NCBI RefSeq assembly: GCF_022836875.1 | Contig: NZ_CP090376.1 | Location: 992,001 to 1,056,000, forward strand | Direction of reading: 5' to 3' | DNA length: 64,000 nt | Source: Flavobacterium enshiense | GTDB taxonomy: Bacteria; Bacteroidota; Bacteroidia; Flavobacteriales; Flavobacteriaceae | Shown: positions 26,220 to 36,131 of the stretch, in pieces | Layout of the letters: every line of letters starts with the position of its first letter | Position numbering within the stretch: the stretch's first letter is position 1 | The notes under the pieces: generated by a model | The model's input: only the letters and a program-made list of their open reading frames with translations | The model's database searches: none | Told to the model about the DNA's origin: nothing | Made by a program: the position numbers and the translations under genes

Positions 26220-29200
26220 ATGAGCCAATACAATGTAATAGCAGAAAATACCGAAAGTACTGTAGTCGCAGCGTACGAATCAGAAATTAAAAAAGAAGCA
26301 TCGTACCAATCCGAAGCAGAATTGGAAAAAGCGTTTATAGCCTTGCTAAAAAAACAAGCCTATGAGTTTCTTCCAATTACTACCGAATCAGATTTGGTAA
26401 ATAATCTTCGGGTACAATTAGAGAAACTTAATTCATATCGGTTTACCGATAAGGAATGGAAGGATTTTTTCAATCTTAAAATCGCCAATCCAAACAGCGG
26501 TATCGAAGAAAAGACTACGCTCATTCAGGAAGATTATATCCAGCTATTACATTGTGAAGATGGCTCAGTAAAAAACATACGATTAATCGATAAACAGAAT
26601 ATTCATAACAACCAACTTCAGGTAATCAACCAATACGAAACCGAAGACGGTAAACGAGCCAATCGATACGATGTTACAGTACTCGTAAACGGATTGCCTT
26701 TGGTACATATTGAGTTAAAAAAACGTGGAGTAAGTTTGCAGGAAGCATTCAATCAAATCAACCGTTACAACCGGGAATCTTTTTGGGCAGGCAGTGGTTT
26801 GTTTGAGTATGTACAATTGTTTGTAATCTCCAATGGGACATTAACCAAATATTACAGCAATACAACTCGTTTTTCACACATCAAAGAAAAGGAGAAAGAA
26901 AGCAGCAGTAATAAGAAAAAAACCAGTAACAGTTATGAGTTTACTTCATGGTGGGCCGATGCTAACAATAAAGCTATTTTAGACTTAATGGATTTTGGTA
27001 AAACATTTTTTGCCAAACATTCTTTACTGAATATCTTAACCAAGTACAGTGTATTTACCTCAGATAAATTGCTGTTGGTAATGCGTCCTTACCAGATTGT
27101 GGCCACCGAAAGAGTTTTGACCAAAATAAACGCATCATACAATTACAAAAAATACGGTAGTATCGATGCCGGAGGTTATATATGGCACACAACCGGAAGC
27201 GGCAAAACCTTAACTTCCTTTAAAACGGCACAATTAGCCAGCAAATTAGACTTTATAGACAAAGTAATTTTTGTTGTAGACCGAAAGGATTTGGACTACC
27301 AAACCATGAAGGAATATGATAAGTTTGAAAAAGGAGCAGCCAACAGTAATACCAATACAGCTGTATTGAAAAAACAATTGGACGATCCAAATTCCAAAAT
27401 TATTATTACAACCATTCAAAAGCTGTCTATTTTAATCAAAAAACAAAAAAAACCATTCCATATACAGCAAAGAGGTAGTTTTTATTTTCGACGAGTGTCA
27501 CCGTTCACAATTTGGTGATATGCACGAAGCCATTACAGATACATTTAAAAAATATTTCCTTTTCGGGTTTACCGGAACGCCCATTTTTGCAATCAACTCT
27601 AGCAGTGGCGGAAAAGCACACCTTAAAACTACTGTTCAGGCCTTTGGTTGTTACAAGCATGGTGAGGTTGCAAATTGCCCGGAAGAAAAACATCAAACTG
27701 CAATTCACACCTACACTATTGTAGATGCAATTGCAGATAAAAACGTATTGCCTTTCCGTGTGGATTATATCCGCACAATGCGAGAAAAAGACAATATTAA
27801 CGATGAAAAAGTACGCGATATAGACCGCGAAAAAGCCTTTATGGCTCCCGAAAGAATTCATAATAATGTAGAATATATTTTAAAACATTTCAGTCAGAAA
27901 ACAAGTCGAAACAGCAAGCCTTACATGATGACGGCTTTGTCGAATGTATTTGAAGTGGCCTCAGCAAAAGACCGCAATAAAATTGAAGAAGTTAAAAACA
28001 AAATACGATTAAGCGGTTTCAATTCCATCTTTGCAGTAGCTTCTATTGATGCGGCAAAATTATACTATAACGAGTTTAAAAAGCAGCAAAAAGATATTCC
28101 GGAATTAGCACGGTTAAAAGTTGCCACCATATTCAGTTTCGGACAAAATGACGAGGAAGAAGATGGGGTAGAGGATGAAAACTCCGAATCAACCGAAGGA
28201 CTAAATGCAAGCGACAGAGATTTTCTGGATCAGGCCATACTGGATTATAATGTAAATTTTAAAACCAATTACGATACCTCTCCCGAAAAATTTCAGAATT
28301 TCTACAAAGACATTTCATTGCGAATGAAAAACAGAGAAATCGATTTGCTGATTGTCGTAAATATGTTCCTAACTGGATTTGATGCCACTACATTAAATAC
28401 GCTTTGGGTAGATAAAAATTTAAGAATGCACGGATTATTACAAGCCTACTCCAGAACAAACCGAATCCTGAATTCTATTAAAACGTTTGGGAATATTATT
28501 TGTTTCCGTAATTTGGAAAAAGCTACTAATGATTGTTTAGCGTTATTCGGAAATAAAGAAGCCGGTGGTATTGTATTACTTAAAACCTATGACGAATATT
28601 ATAATGGTTATCATGATGGCAAAAAAGTAGTTCCGGGCTATTATGAATTAGTTCACGAGTTATTGGAAAAATTCCCAATTGGTCAATTAATCCTAGGTGA
28701 AGAAAACAAAAAGACGTTTATTCGATTGTATGGTGCTATTCTGAAATTACTAAACATTCTTCGTTCATTTGATGAGTTTGCGGGTAATGAAATATTGAGT
28801 GAACGAGAGTTCCAGGATTACCATAGTATGTATATTGAACTATACAACGAGTTCAGAAATTTTGGAAAAGGCGATAGCGAAAACGTAAACGACGACATTG
28901 TTTTTGAAATGGAGTTAATCAAACAGGTTGAAATCAATATTGATTATATCCTGATGCTAATTCGCAAATACAAAGACAGTAATTTGGCAGATAAAGAAGT
29001 AATCGTAAGTATCAACAAAGCAATAGACTCAAGTATTGATTTGCGTAATAAAAAGGAACTAATTGAAAAGTTCGTAGCCTCATTAACACCATCGTCAGAC
29101 ATAGAAGACGAATGGAACCAATACGTTAAAGAACAAAAGAAAGCCGAATTAGAACAAATTATTTCAGAGGAAAACCTAAAACCGGAAGAAACAGTAAATT

Positions 29201-29382
29201 TTATAAATAACTCGTTCAAAAACGGCGAAATCCAAGCAGCAGGAACAGCCTTTGCTTCTATTTTACCACCGGTTTCGCGTTTTTCACCAACCGGCGACAG
29301 AACACTAAAAAAAGAAACCGTTTTAGAGAAATTAAAAAAATACTTTGATAGGTTTTTTGATATATCAAATGGAGAAATTTAA
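26220..29382 (+). pseudogene. hsdR: Type I restriction endonuclease subunit, frameshifted
   Basis: Two frames make one HsdR of ~1,050 residues: 26220-27518 and a second frame open through 27520-29382. The first holds the nuclease core (YDVTVLVNGLPLVHIELKKR, near residue 165) and helicase motif I (HTTGSGKT, near residue 325). The second begins in frame with FIFDECHRSQFGDMHEAITD (motif II) and continues with FTGTPIF (motif III) and the helicase C-terminal half. They are joined if one A is removed from the 8-A run at 27445-27452, giving KNHSIYSKEVVFIFDECHR. Either restriction is off, phase-variable, or this is a sequencing error. Confidence 0.92.
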
Positions 29383-29411
29383 TGGCAAACTTTTACTTTG
29401 ATTGTTAATAT

Positions 29412-29446
29412 TAAAGCCAGTTCCCATGAACTGGCTTTTATTTTTT
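29412..29446 (+). terminator. Terminator after hsdR
   Basis: AAAGCCAGTTC-CCAT-GAACTGGCTTTTATTTTTT: strong stem with a T run. Confidence 0.88.
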
Positions 29447-29542
29447 GTACTCGTAAATTATCAATCTGCTACAATTTGTATGAAATCACATTATTCTCTA
29501 GATATAGTCCTTAAATTTGAAAAACATTAAACAATAAAAGCC

Positions 29543-30601
29543 ATGACAAAAAAACTACTTTTTCTACTACTAGCCCCACTTACAGGAATAGCACAAATAC
29601 CAAGCTATTATTCATCAATAAATTTTTCCCAAACAGGGAACAACCTAAAAAACCAGTTAACCACCCTGATTACAAATACCCATACGACAGAACTCCCGTA
29701 TACTTCCAGCACTTCAACAGATACCTGGGATGCACTCAAGCAAACCGATTTAAACCCAAACAACACCCAAAACGTTTTACTTTTTTACGGTTGGAATGAC
29801 ACAGATACAGAAGTAAATAACGACTATAGCCGAAATAAAGACCTTTCCTGTCATACTTCGAGTTGCAGCGGTTTATGGGTGCGTGAACACGTTTACCCGC
29901 GTTCACTGGGTACGCCCAATTTAGATTTTGTTGGAGCCGGTAGCGATGCCCACAACCTACGTTCCATTGACAGCGACCGTAATAATGCAAGAAGCAACAG
30001 GATATTCGAGGAAGGTTCCGGTATACAAATGTCTTACCAAACACTCTCCGGTAACTGGTATCCCGGTAACGATTGGAAAGGCGATGTCGCACGAATAATC
30101 ATGTACATGTACGTGCGTTATCCTTCACAATGTCTAGCCTCTGCGGTCGGTGCTGGTAGCTCCTCATTCTCACCATTTGGTGATATGCCAAACGTATTCT
30201 TGGAATGGAACGCACAGGATCCCGTTTCACAATATGAAAGAAACCGTAACAATATTTTACAAAACCTACAAGGTAACCGAAACCCGTTTATCGACAACCC
30301 CTATATTGCAACTTTAATATGGAACGGACCTGCGGCAACCGACACATGGGGTGCATTGTCTACAAACGAAATCAATTTGGTTAATGTAACTTTATATCCA
30401 ACGATAACTGCCGAATATGTCAACATTGCCAATCCGGAAAACAAAACGTACAGTTACACAATAGAAAACATTTTCGGACAAACCTTAACAAAAAATACGA
30501 CCACCGATAAAATAGATCTTTCCCTATACAACACAGGTCTTTATTTTATTACAATACAGTCAGATAATCGCTTTAAAACAATAAAAGTAATCCGAAAATA
30601 A
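29543..30601 (+). CDS. Secreted endonuclease I with T9SS sorting domain
   Basis: 352 residues: signal peptide (MTKKLLFLLLAPLTGIAQ), endonuclease I (EndA/NucM-like) domain with the beta-beta-alpha-metal motif REHVYPRSLG and DAHNLRSIDSDRNNARSNR, and a C-terminal Por sorting domain (VTLYPTITAEYVNI ... LYNTGLYFITIQS). It should be exported by type IX secretion and cut extracellular DNA. It is directly followed (0 bp) by a second nuclease gene. An extracellular nuclease as island cargo is unusual. Confidence 0.92.
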   Translation: MTKKLLFLLLAPLTGIAQIPSYYSSINFSQTGNNLKNQLTTLITNTHTTELPYTSSTSTDTWDALKQTDLNPNNTQNVLLFYGWNDTDTEVNNDYSRNKDLSCHTSSCSGLWVREHVYPRSLGTPNLDFVGAGSDAHNLRSIDSDRNNARSNRIFEEGSGIQMSYQTLSGNWYPGNDWKGDVARIIMYMYVRYPSQCLASAVGAGSSSFSPFGDMPNVFLEWNAQDPVSQYERNRNNILQNLQGNRNPFIDNPYIATLIWNGPAATDTWGALSTNEINLVNVTLYPTITAEYVNIANPENKTYSYTIENIFGQTLTKNTTTDKIDLSLYNTGLYFITIQSDNRFKTIKVIRK

Positions 30602-31069
30602 ATGAAAAAAACATTCCTTCTCCTTACACTTCTATTCTGCTGCTTTTTCAGTTATAGCCAAACCTATTTCACCGGAAAAGTAATTGCCATTAAAGACGGT
30701 GACACAGTCGTAGTATTAGACAGCCTAAACAAGCAAACTACCTTACGTTTGGCCGAAATCGATTGCCCGGAAAAAAACCAACCCTTCGGCACCAAAGCGA
30801 AACAGTTTACCTCACAGGAAATTTTTTCAAAAACAATTCGCTACAAGGTTTATGATGTGGACCGGTATGGCCGCACCGTGGCGCAAGTATATTATGATGA
30901 TAACAAATACTTATCTGCAGAAATCATTAAACATGGTATGGGTTGGCATTATAAAAAATATTCAACCTCAAAAGAATTGGCGCAACTCGAAATTACGGCG
31001 AGAAAAAACAAAACCGGTCTTTGGATAGATACCAACCCAATAGAACCTTCCCAATGGCGAAAAAAATGA
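30602..31069 (+). CDS. Thermonuclease (staphylococcal-nuclease-like) family protein
   Basis: 155 residues. Signal peptide MKKTFLLLTLLFCCFFSYSQ, then an SNase OB-fold domain with KVIAIKDGDTVVVLD, TLRLAEIDCPEKNQPFGTKA (Arg and Asp/Glu catalytic block) and YDVDRYGRTVAQVYYD. It hydrolyses DNA/RNA with calcium; exported to periplasm or outside. It abuts endonuclease I and overlaps the next small gene as ATGA, so the three are one operon. Confidence 0.92.
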   Translation: MKKTFLLLTLLFCCFFSYSQTYFTGKVIAIKDGDTVVVLDSLNKQTTLRLAEIDCPEKNQPFGTKAKQFTSQEIFSKTIRYKVYDVDRYGRTVAQVYYDDNKYLSAEIIKHGMGWHYKKYSTSKELAQLEITARKNKTGLWIDTNPIEPSQWRKK

Positions 31070-31290
31070 AAATGCAGGATTTTTTATGCTTATCTGAAGA
31101 AATACAAAACGATACCGTCTGGAATACAGCAAAGTTTTTAGAATCATATGAAGACGATAAATACCGATACAATCTGTACGCTTTAAGCGACTTCTTTATT
31201 GAAATCAAATACGACATCATCAGAAATACTATTCTGGAAAGAATAGCATTCAAACATGTCGAACTGCTTGATAAATACCTGTTCAAATAG
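31066..31290 (+). CDS. Small hypothetical protein after nuclease genes
   Basis: 74 residues from the ATG at 31066, which overlaps the nuclease stop (ATGA). ATG 31054 and an open frame from 31021 are alternatives. Acidic and helical (DFLCLSEEIQNDTVWNTAKF; YALSDFFIEIKYDIIRNTIL); no signal peptide. Translational coupling with the secreted nuclease suggests a linked role, such as an intracellular inhibitor, but nothing proves it. No family recognised. Confidence 0.6.
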   Translation: MKMQDFLCLSEEIQNDTVWNTAKFLESYEDDKYRYNLYALSDFFIEIKYDIIRNTILERIAFKHVELLDKYLFK

Positions 31291-31412
31291 TAAATACTTG
31301 CTATAGCTACACAAAAACCTTCTTTGTTAGGGTAGCCCTTAAACTGATCCTGCGGTTTGCTTCCTAGTCTGCCCAGTGCTTTGTCGGAGGGTTAATAACT
31401 ATTTTAGTCAAT

Positions 31413-31447
31413 TTTGTATTAATTTGGTTTATCTCTTTCTAACTTTG
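31413..31447 (+). promoter_or_regulatory. Promoter of the umu operon
   Basis: TTTG at 31413-31416 and TAACTTTG at 31440-31447 (23-bp spacing) fit the Bacteroidota -33/-7 pattern 24 bp before the first gene. I see no clear SOS box, but the LexA site of this group is not fixed well enough to exclude one. Confidence 0.5.
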
Positions 31448-31470
31448 TAGATATCTAAACGTAAATTCTA

Positions 31471-32010
31471 ATGGAAGATTTCGAGGCTATAATTGTTGGA
31501 AAACACAATTTAAATATTGCAAATGTCGAGGCATTAGCAAAAGATATTGCGCACAGATTAAACATCAATATTGAATACGGTTTCCATGATAACGGCTTTC
31601 GCGAAACAGGTAAAATAATAAACCACCCTAATGAAGTTGTATATCGTTTAACAGACCAAAAAAACATTAACCAACAATGCAATTATGTTTTGGAATTAGG
31701 TGATGAGGCTAAAATAATTTATCAGGAAATAATATCATTACAATTACCGCGAACTGAGGACTACCGTACATTAATCAAGCTGCATAAAAACTATGATAAT
31801 GGATTAGCACATTTCGAGTACTTTGCCATTTATTTTGAAGAATTAAAGAAATTAGGAGCTGCTAAGATCTATGTTATTGACACTTCTAATACTTCCGCTA
31901 CAGACATCGATTTTGGTGATGAAATCAAATATACCTGGGAAGAATACACAAATCTTGTGAAAGCAAATTGCAACTATTTCCTAGAGCCAAAACACCTAAT
32001 CAGTTTGTAA
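31471..32010 (+). CDS. Hypothetical protein upstream of umuD
   Basis: 179 residues, no signal peptide or membrane segment, acidic. Motifs such as LNINIEYGFHDNGFRETGKI and FEYFAIYFEELKKLGAAKIY do not match a family I know. It ends 15 bp before umuD on the same strand and has the nearest visible promoter, so it probably leads the umuDC operon. Its role in mutagenesis or immunity is open. Confidence 0.65.
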   Translation: MEDFEAIIVGKHNLNIANVEALAKDIAHRLNINIEYGFHDNGFRETGKIINHPNEVVYRLTDQKNINQQCNYVLELGDEAKIIYQEIISLQLPRTEDYRTLIKLHKNYDNGLAHFEYFAIYFEELKKLGAAKIYVIDTSNTSATDIDFGDEIKYTWEEYTNLVKANCNYFLEPKHLISL

Positions 32011-32025
32011 AATCAATTTATAAAA

Positions 32026-32475
32026 GTGAAACTCCGCAGCCTGCATACAACCAAAACCTTAGAATTTTACATTCCGGATTATTCCACGGAAATGAAAATC
32101 CCTTTTTTTGACGTGGGTATCAGTGCCGGCTTCCCTTCTCCTGCAGATGATTTTATCGAATTAAGCATCGATTTAAATCAGCTCTTAATTAGACATAAGG
32201 ACACCACTTATTTTGCTAAGGTCAAAGGGCATTCTATGAAAAACGCAGGCATTAACGATGGCGACCTGCTTGTTATTGATAAAAGCCTTCCACCGCAGGA
32301 CAACAAGATTGCAGTATGTCAGATTGATGGTGAATTCACAGTAAAGAGGATCAAAATAGAAAAAGACATTGTTTGGTTAATCGCCGAAAACGAAGATTAC
32401 GAACCAATTAAAGTAACCCCCGAAAATGAATTCATGATTTGGGGAATAGTGATCCATTCAATAAAATCTTTCTAA
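32026..32475 (+). CDS. umuD: UmuD-like translesion polymerase accessory protein (LexA family)
   Basis: 149 residues from a GTG start. The cleavage region ISAGFPSPADDFIELSIDLN matches UmuD. The catalytic dyad is Ser70 (KGHSMKNAGI) and Lys107 (GEFTVKRI), 37 residues apart as in E. coli UmuD (60 and 97). RecA-stimulated self-cleavage would yield UmuD', which binds UmuC to form polymerase V. TAATG overlap with umuC indicates coupling. Confidence 0.95.
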   Translation: MKLRSLHTTKTLEFYIPDYSTEMKIPFFDVGISAGFPSPADDFIELSIDLNQLLIRHKDTTYFAKVKGHSMKNAGINDGDLLVIDKSLPPQDNKIAVCQIDGEFTVKRIKIEKDIVWLIAENEDYEPIKVTPENEFMIWGIVIHSIKSF

Positions 32476-33734
32476 TGTTTTGTTTAGTTGATTGCAATAA
32501 CTTTTACGCCTCTTGCCAAAGAGTGTTTGAACCACATTTAATTGGAAAACCGGTAGTAATCCTTTCTAATAATGATGGTTGTGTAATTGCACGTTCTAAC
32601 GAAGCCAAAGCGTTAGGTATTCCAATGGGTGCGCCTGCCTTTGAATACAAGAAAACATTTGAAGACAATAACATATTTGTCTATTCTTCCAACTATGCCT
32701 TGTACGGTGATATGAGCAGTAGAGTAATGAACATACTTGCTACTTTTACCCCCGACATTGAAGTGTACAGTATTGACGAAGCTTTCTTAAAATTTACAGG
32801 TTTCGAAAGATACAATCTTGAGGAATACGGAATAACAATACAGAAGACCGTAACCAAAGGAACGGGAATTCCTATCAGCGTTGGTTTCGCACCAACAAAA
32901 GCATTAGCCAAAGTAGCAAATAAAATAGCAAAGAAGTTCCCTGAAAGAACCAAAAGTGTTTATGTAATAGATACTGAGTGTAAGAGAATAAAAGCGCTTA
33001 AATGGACTAAAATAGAAGATGTTTGGGGTATTGGCCAAAAACATGCGAAACGACTACAGGCAAAAAACGTACTCAATGCATATCAGTTCACCCAATTATC
33101 TGATGAATGGGTAAGAAAAGAAATGGCCGTAGTTGGACTGAGATTAAAACACGAGCTGGAGGGAAAACCAACACTGGATTTGGAAACACCCAAAAGCAAA
33201 AAGATGATTGCCACTACGCGATCATTCGAAAAAATGTACACCAAACTGGAGGAACTATCCGAAAGAGTGTCGACCTTCACAGCATCCTGTTCCGAAAAGC
33301 TGCGCAAGCAAAACAGTCATTGCAACATGATTATGGTATTTGTAACTTCAAATTACCACCGCAAGGACCTACCGCAATATTCCCGAAACATGGTCATTAA
33401 AACCGATTTCCCGACAAACTCAACTATTGAGCTGAACCATTACGCACAAATTGGTCTTAAAGCTATTTTCAAAGAAGGCTACCACTACAAAAAAGCCGGC
33501 GTAATTGTAATGGGCCTAACCCCCAATAACGAAACACAACTATCATTGTTCAATACCTCAAATCCAAAACACCAACCCATTATGAGTGTAGTGGATAAAC
33601 TCAACAGAAGTTACGGAACAAACAAAATAAAATTCGCAAGTCAGTCCCTCGGCCGCCAATGGAAAATGCGCCAGGAAAAACTATCCCCCCGTTTCACCAC
33701 CAATATCAAAGAAATTATTACTGTAAAAGTTTAG
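32475..33734 (+). CDS. umuC: UmuC-like Y-family DNA polymerase
   Basis: 419 residues from ATG 32475 (the open frame extends back to 32439 within umuD). Y-family motifs: FCLVDCNNFYASCQRVFEP with first metal Asp, LSNNDGCVIARS, and SIDEAF with the catalytic Asp-Glu (near residue 103). The little-finger and DUF4113-like C terminus (LNRSYGTNKIKFASQSLGRQ) is complete. It performs error-prone bypass synthesis. Carried as island cargo, it could raise mutation under stress. Confidence 0.97.
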   Translation: MFCLVDCNNFYASCQRVFEPHLIGKPVVILSNNDGCVIARSNEAKALGIPMGAPAFEYKKTFEDNNIFVYSSNYALYGDMSSRVMNILATFTPDIEVYSIDEAFLKFTGFERYNLEEYGITIQKTVTKGTGIPISVGFAPTKALAKVANKIAKKFPERTKSVYVIDTECKRIKALKWTKIEDVWGIGQKHAKRLQAKNVLNAYQFTQLSDEWVRKEMAVVGLRLKHELEGKPTLDLETPKSKKMIATTRSFEKMYTKLEELSERVSTFTASCSEKLRKQNSHCNMIMVFVTSNYHRKDLPQYSRNMVIKTDFPTNSTIELNHYAQIGLKAIFKEGYHYKKAGVIVMGLTPNNETQLSLFNTSNPKHQPIMSVVDKLNRSYGTNKIKFASQSLGRQWKMRQEKLSPRFTTNIKEIITVKV

Positions 33735-33916
33735 TAAAACATTGGAATTGTTAATTACTACGAAGTATTGTCAATAACTAATTTGATATATTTTATTACA
33801 TTTAAATACCTTAGCAATACAGAAAATCAATACAAAATAGTTTGAATTATTCAAAAACATCTTTGAATAATGAAAAGCTTATTTTTCTGTATTATGAACA
33901 ATATTATACGACAAAT

Positions 33917-35137
33917 ATGACATCAATCGAATTTGAGAATCACCAAGTTTTTGATAAACTTGAACAGCTAAAAAATAGAATAAATGAGAAAGGAGTTCGT
34001 GAATTAATGGATGCTGACACTATTCATTTTTTTGAAACTTCAGAGAATTATCTGCGTGATAGACTCAAATTAACTATTCCTATAATTGTACAAGAATCTG
34101 AACTATCACAAATTTCAGTTGAAATCGAAAGTTCCCTTTCACAAATAAACGCATTTATTGGAAATAAAAATGTAGGACATATTAACAATGCAATAAACAA
34201 TCTACATAGTGCTATCTCAAGAGTAAGAAACCTTCCTTTACCTTTTTCTAAGAATGATTTTAATTTTTCAAAAAATATTTCAAATTTTGAAAAAGTCGTG
34301 CAAGAAAAATATAAAGAAATAGAAACAGAAAATAAGAAGTTAAAAGAAACTATTGAAGGATTTAAAATCGAAATAAGCAATAACCTCAATGAACTAAACA
34401 ATATAAATACTAAACTTTCTCAAAAAGAGTCAGAAATACAAAATCTTAATTCGACTTTTCAAACTGATTTTTTAAATATTAAATCAACTTCCAATCAGAA
34501 CTATGAAAATGATAGAAATGCATTTAGAATTGAATTTGACAATTTGAAACAATCATTAATTAACGAGGTCAACACTACAAAAGGGGAAATAAGTTCAAAT
34601 ACAGAAATACTAATTGAAGATCTAAACTCCAAACTTCAAGAAGCTAAAAAAATTGTTGGAGTTATTGGAGATATCTCAGTAACTGGTAATTATCACAAAT
34701 TCGCAAATGAAAATAAATCAACAGCAAATACATTTAGAGTACTTGCAATAGTTTTAATGCTTCTCCTTTCAGGATTACTAATTTTTACAATTTGGGATAT
34801 TAGCAGTGCTAATTTTGATTGGACTAAATCTTTGATAAGGATTATAGCTGCTGCTGCTTTATCATATCCGGCAACTTATGCAGCAAGAGAATCTAGTAAA
34901 CATAGAAAGTTAGAAATAATAAATCGCAAAGCTGAACTTGAATTAACTGCGATTAATCCTTTTATTGAGTTGTTACCAGAAAATAAAAAACATGAAGTTA
35001 AAGAAAAATTAGTTGCTAAATATTTTGGTAATAATTCTAATCATGTCGATGATGAAATTAACCAAAAAGACGATGAAATTTCAGTTTCAGGATTAGACAC
35101 TGTATTAAAAACAATTCTACCGTATCTAAAAAAATAA
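33917..35137 (+). CDS. Coiled-coil membrane protein, unknown module gene 1
   Basis: 406 residues from ATG 33917; the frame is open from a TTG at 33842. The N-terminal ~115 residues are globular, then residues ~120-240 form a long Glu/Lys/Asn coiled coil (KETIEGFKIEISNNLNELNN; SQKESEIQNLNSTFQ). Two membrane segments follow (FRVLAIVLMLLLSGLLIFTI, about 274-296; IIAAAALSYPATYAA, about 307-323), then a C-terminal tail with KRDDE-like charge. Strongly AT-rich. No family recognised. It heads a probable three-gene cluster and could be a membrane sensor or effector of a defence system, by analogy only. Confidence 0.7.
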   Translation: MTSIEFENHQVFDKLEQLKNRINEKGVRELMDADTIHFFETSENYLRDRLKLTIPIIVQESELSQISVEIESSLSQINAFIGNKNVGHINNAINNLHSAISRVRNLPLPFSKNDFNFSKNISNFEKVVQEKYKEIETENKKLKETIEGFKIEISNNLNELNNINTKLSQKESEIQNLNSTFQTDFLNIKSTSNQNYENDRNAFRIEFDNLKQSLINEVNTTKGEISSNTEILIEDLNSKLQEAKKIVGVIGDISVTGNYHKFANENKSTANTFRVLAIVLMLLLSGLLIFTIWDISSANFDWTKSLIRIIAAAALSYPATYAARESSKHRKLEIINRKAELELTAINPFIELLPENKKHEVKEKLVAKYFGNNSNHVDDEINQKDDEISVSGLDTVLKTILPYLKK

Positions 35138-35242
35138 AATACCCGGTGATAAAACATACTAAAGAAACAAAAATCTCCCCTGTCAAAAGGCCAGCGGGAC
35201 GTTGCATACAATAAATCCAAAACAAAACGTAAAAATAATTAT

Positions 35243-36121
35243 ATGACAAGCAGAAAAATTACATTTCATGTTCTAAAATTCTACAAAAACAATTCCGCTG
35301 ATTTAATTTATAACGATTTTGATTTTGAAGCATTTATGAAGTGGTTTAATAAACTTGATGACAAAGAAAAAATATTCAATCTAACAGAAACCAAATTCAC
35401 ATCATTAGATATATTAGAAAAAATTAGTCTTAGAAATATTGAAAATCATCCAAATGTATACTTTGGTATGATGAGTACAGGAAATTTTGGAAGCAGACGA
35501 AATTTAAAAGACAGTAGAAGCAACACCAAAAGACCAAATCCAAAAAGGATTGAAGAAGGTGAAGAACAGGAAAACTATTTCCTTTTGGGATTTAAAAGTA
35601 ATGGTGATATTGATTTGATAATGCAGAACGCAGGAAGAGGTATCAAATCGTTAAATCTCAAAAATTATCTTGATAAATTCATGCAAAAATATTTAAATTC
35701 AAAAGGAGAATCGAAAGAATTTAATTTAGTAGAAGGAGCCGTAATATCAACTGAAGACACTATGATAGCTCGTCTAGATAGAGTTACGAAAACAAAAATT
35801 TTTATTGATAAATCTATTTTAGGTGAAGATTCGCTAAACTTAGCAAACAGAACTTTACAAGCCAGGGAAGATTTAATTATTGATATTAGAGCTCAGAAAG
35901 GTCAAGATATAAGAGATTTGCTTTCAGACGTAAGACAACGTTTAGTTTATAACACTAAAATTGATAAAATTTGGGTTGAAGGAAAAGACCATAATGGCAA
36001 CCTGAGTCAATTTTATTTAAATAAAATTCAAAAATCAACATTTGTCACTATAGACATAGATCCAACAACTGCTTCGTTAATCTCCGATAGTATAAAAAGA
36101 GAATTGCTTAAATTGCTATAA
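35243..36121 (+). CDS. Hypothetical soluble protein, unknown module gene 2
   Basis: 292 residues, no signal peptide or membrane segment. An N-terminal domain (KITFHVLKFYKNNSADLIYN), a basic loop with SNTKRPNPKRIEEGEEQENY, and a C-terminal domain (EDLIIDIRAQKGQDIRDLLS; FVTIDIDPTTASLISDSI). I cannot name a family. It starts 105 bp after gene 1 and ends 10 bp before the four-helix membrane gene 3. The soluble-plus-four-TM pairing resembles the layout of Kiwa (KwaB/KwaA), without any sequence match that I can claim. Confidence 0.7.
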   Translation: MTSRKITFHVLKFYKNNSADLIYNDFDFEAFMKWFNKLDDKEKIFNLTETKFTSLDILEKISLRNIENHPNVYFGMMSTGNFGSRRNLKDSRSNTKRPNPKRIEEGEEQENYFLLGFKSNGDIDLIMQNAGRGIKSLNLKNYLDKFMQKYLNSKGESKEFNLVEGAVISTEDTMIARLDRVTKTKIFIDKSILGEDSLNLANRTLQAREDLIIDIRAQKGQDIRDLLSDVRQRLVYNTKIDKIWVEGKDHNGNLSQFYLNKIQKSTFVTIDIDPTTASLISDSIKRELLKLL

Positions 36122-36131
36122 ATAATTTATA

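Noticed and set aside
31300..31412. Structured RNA between the nuclease operon and the umu operon
   Set aside because: Short palindromes such as GGGTAGCCC occur but no convincing extended stem or known motif.
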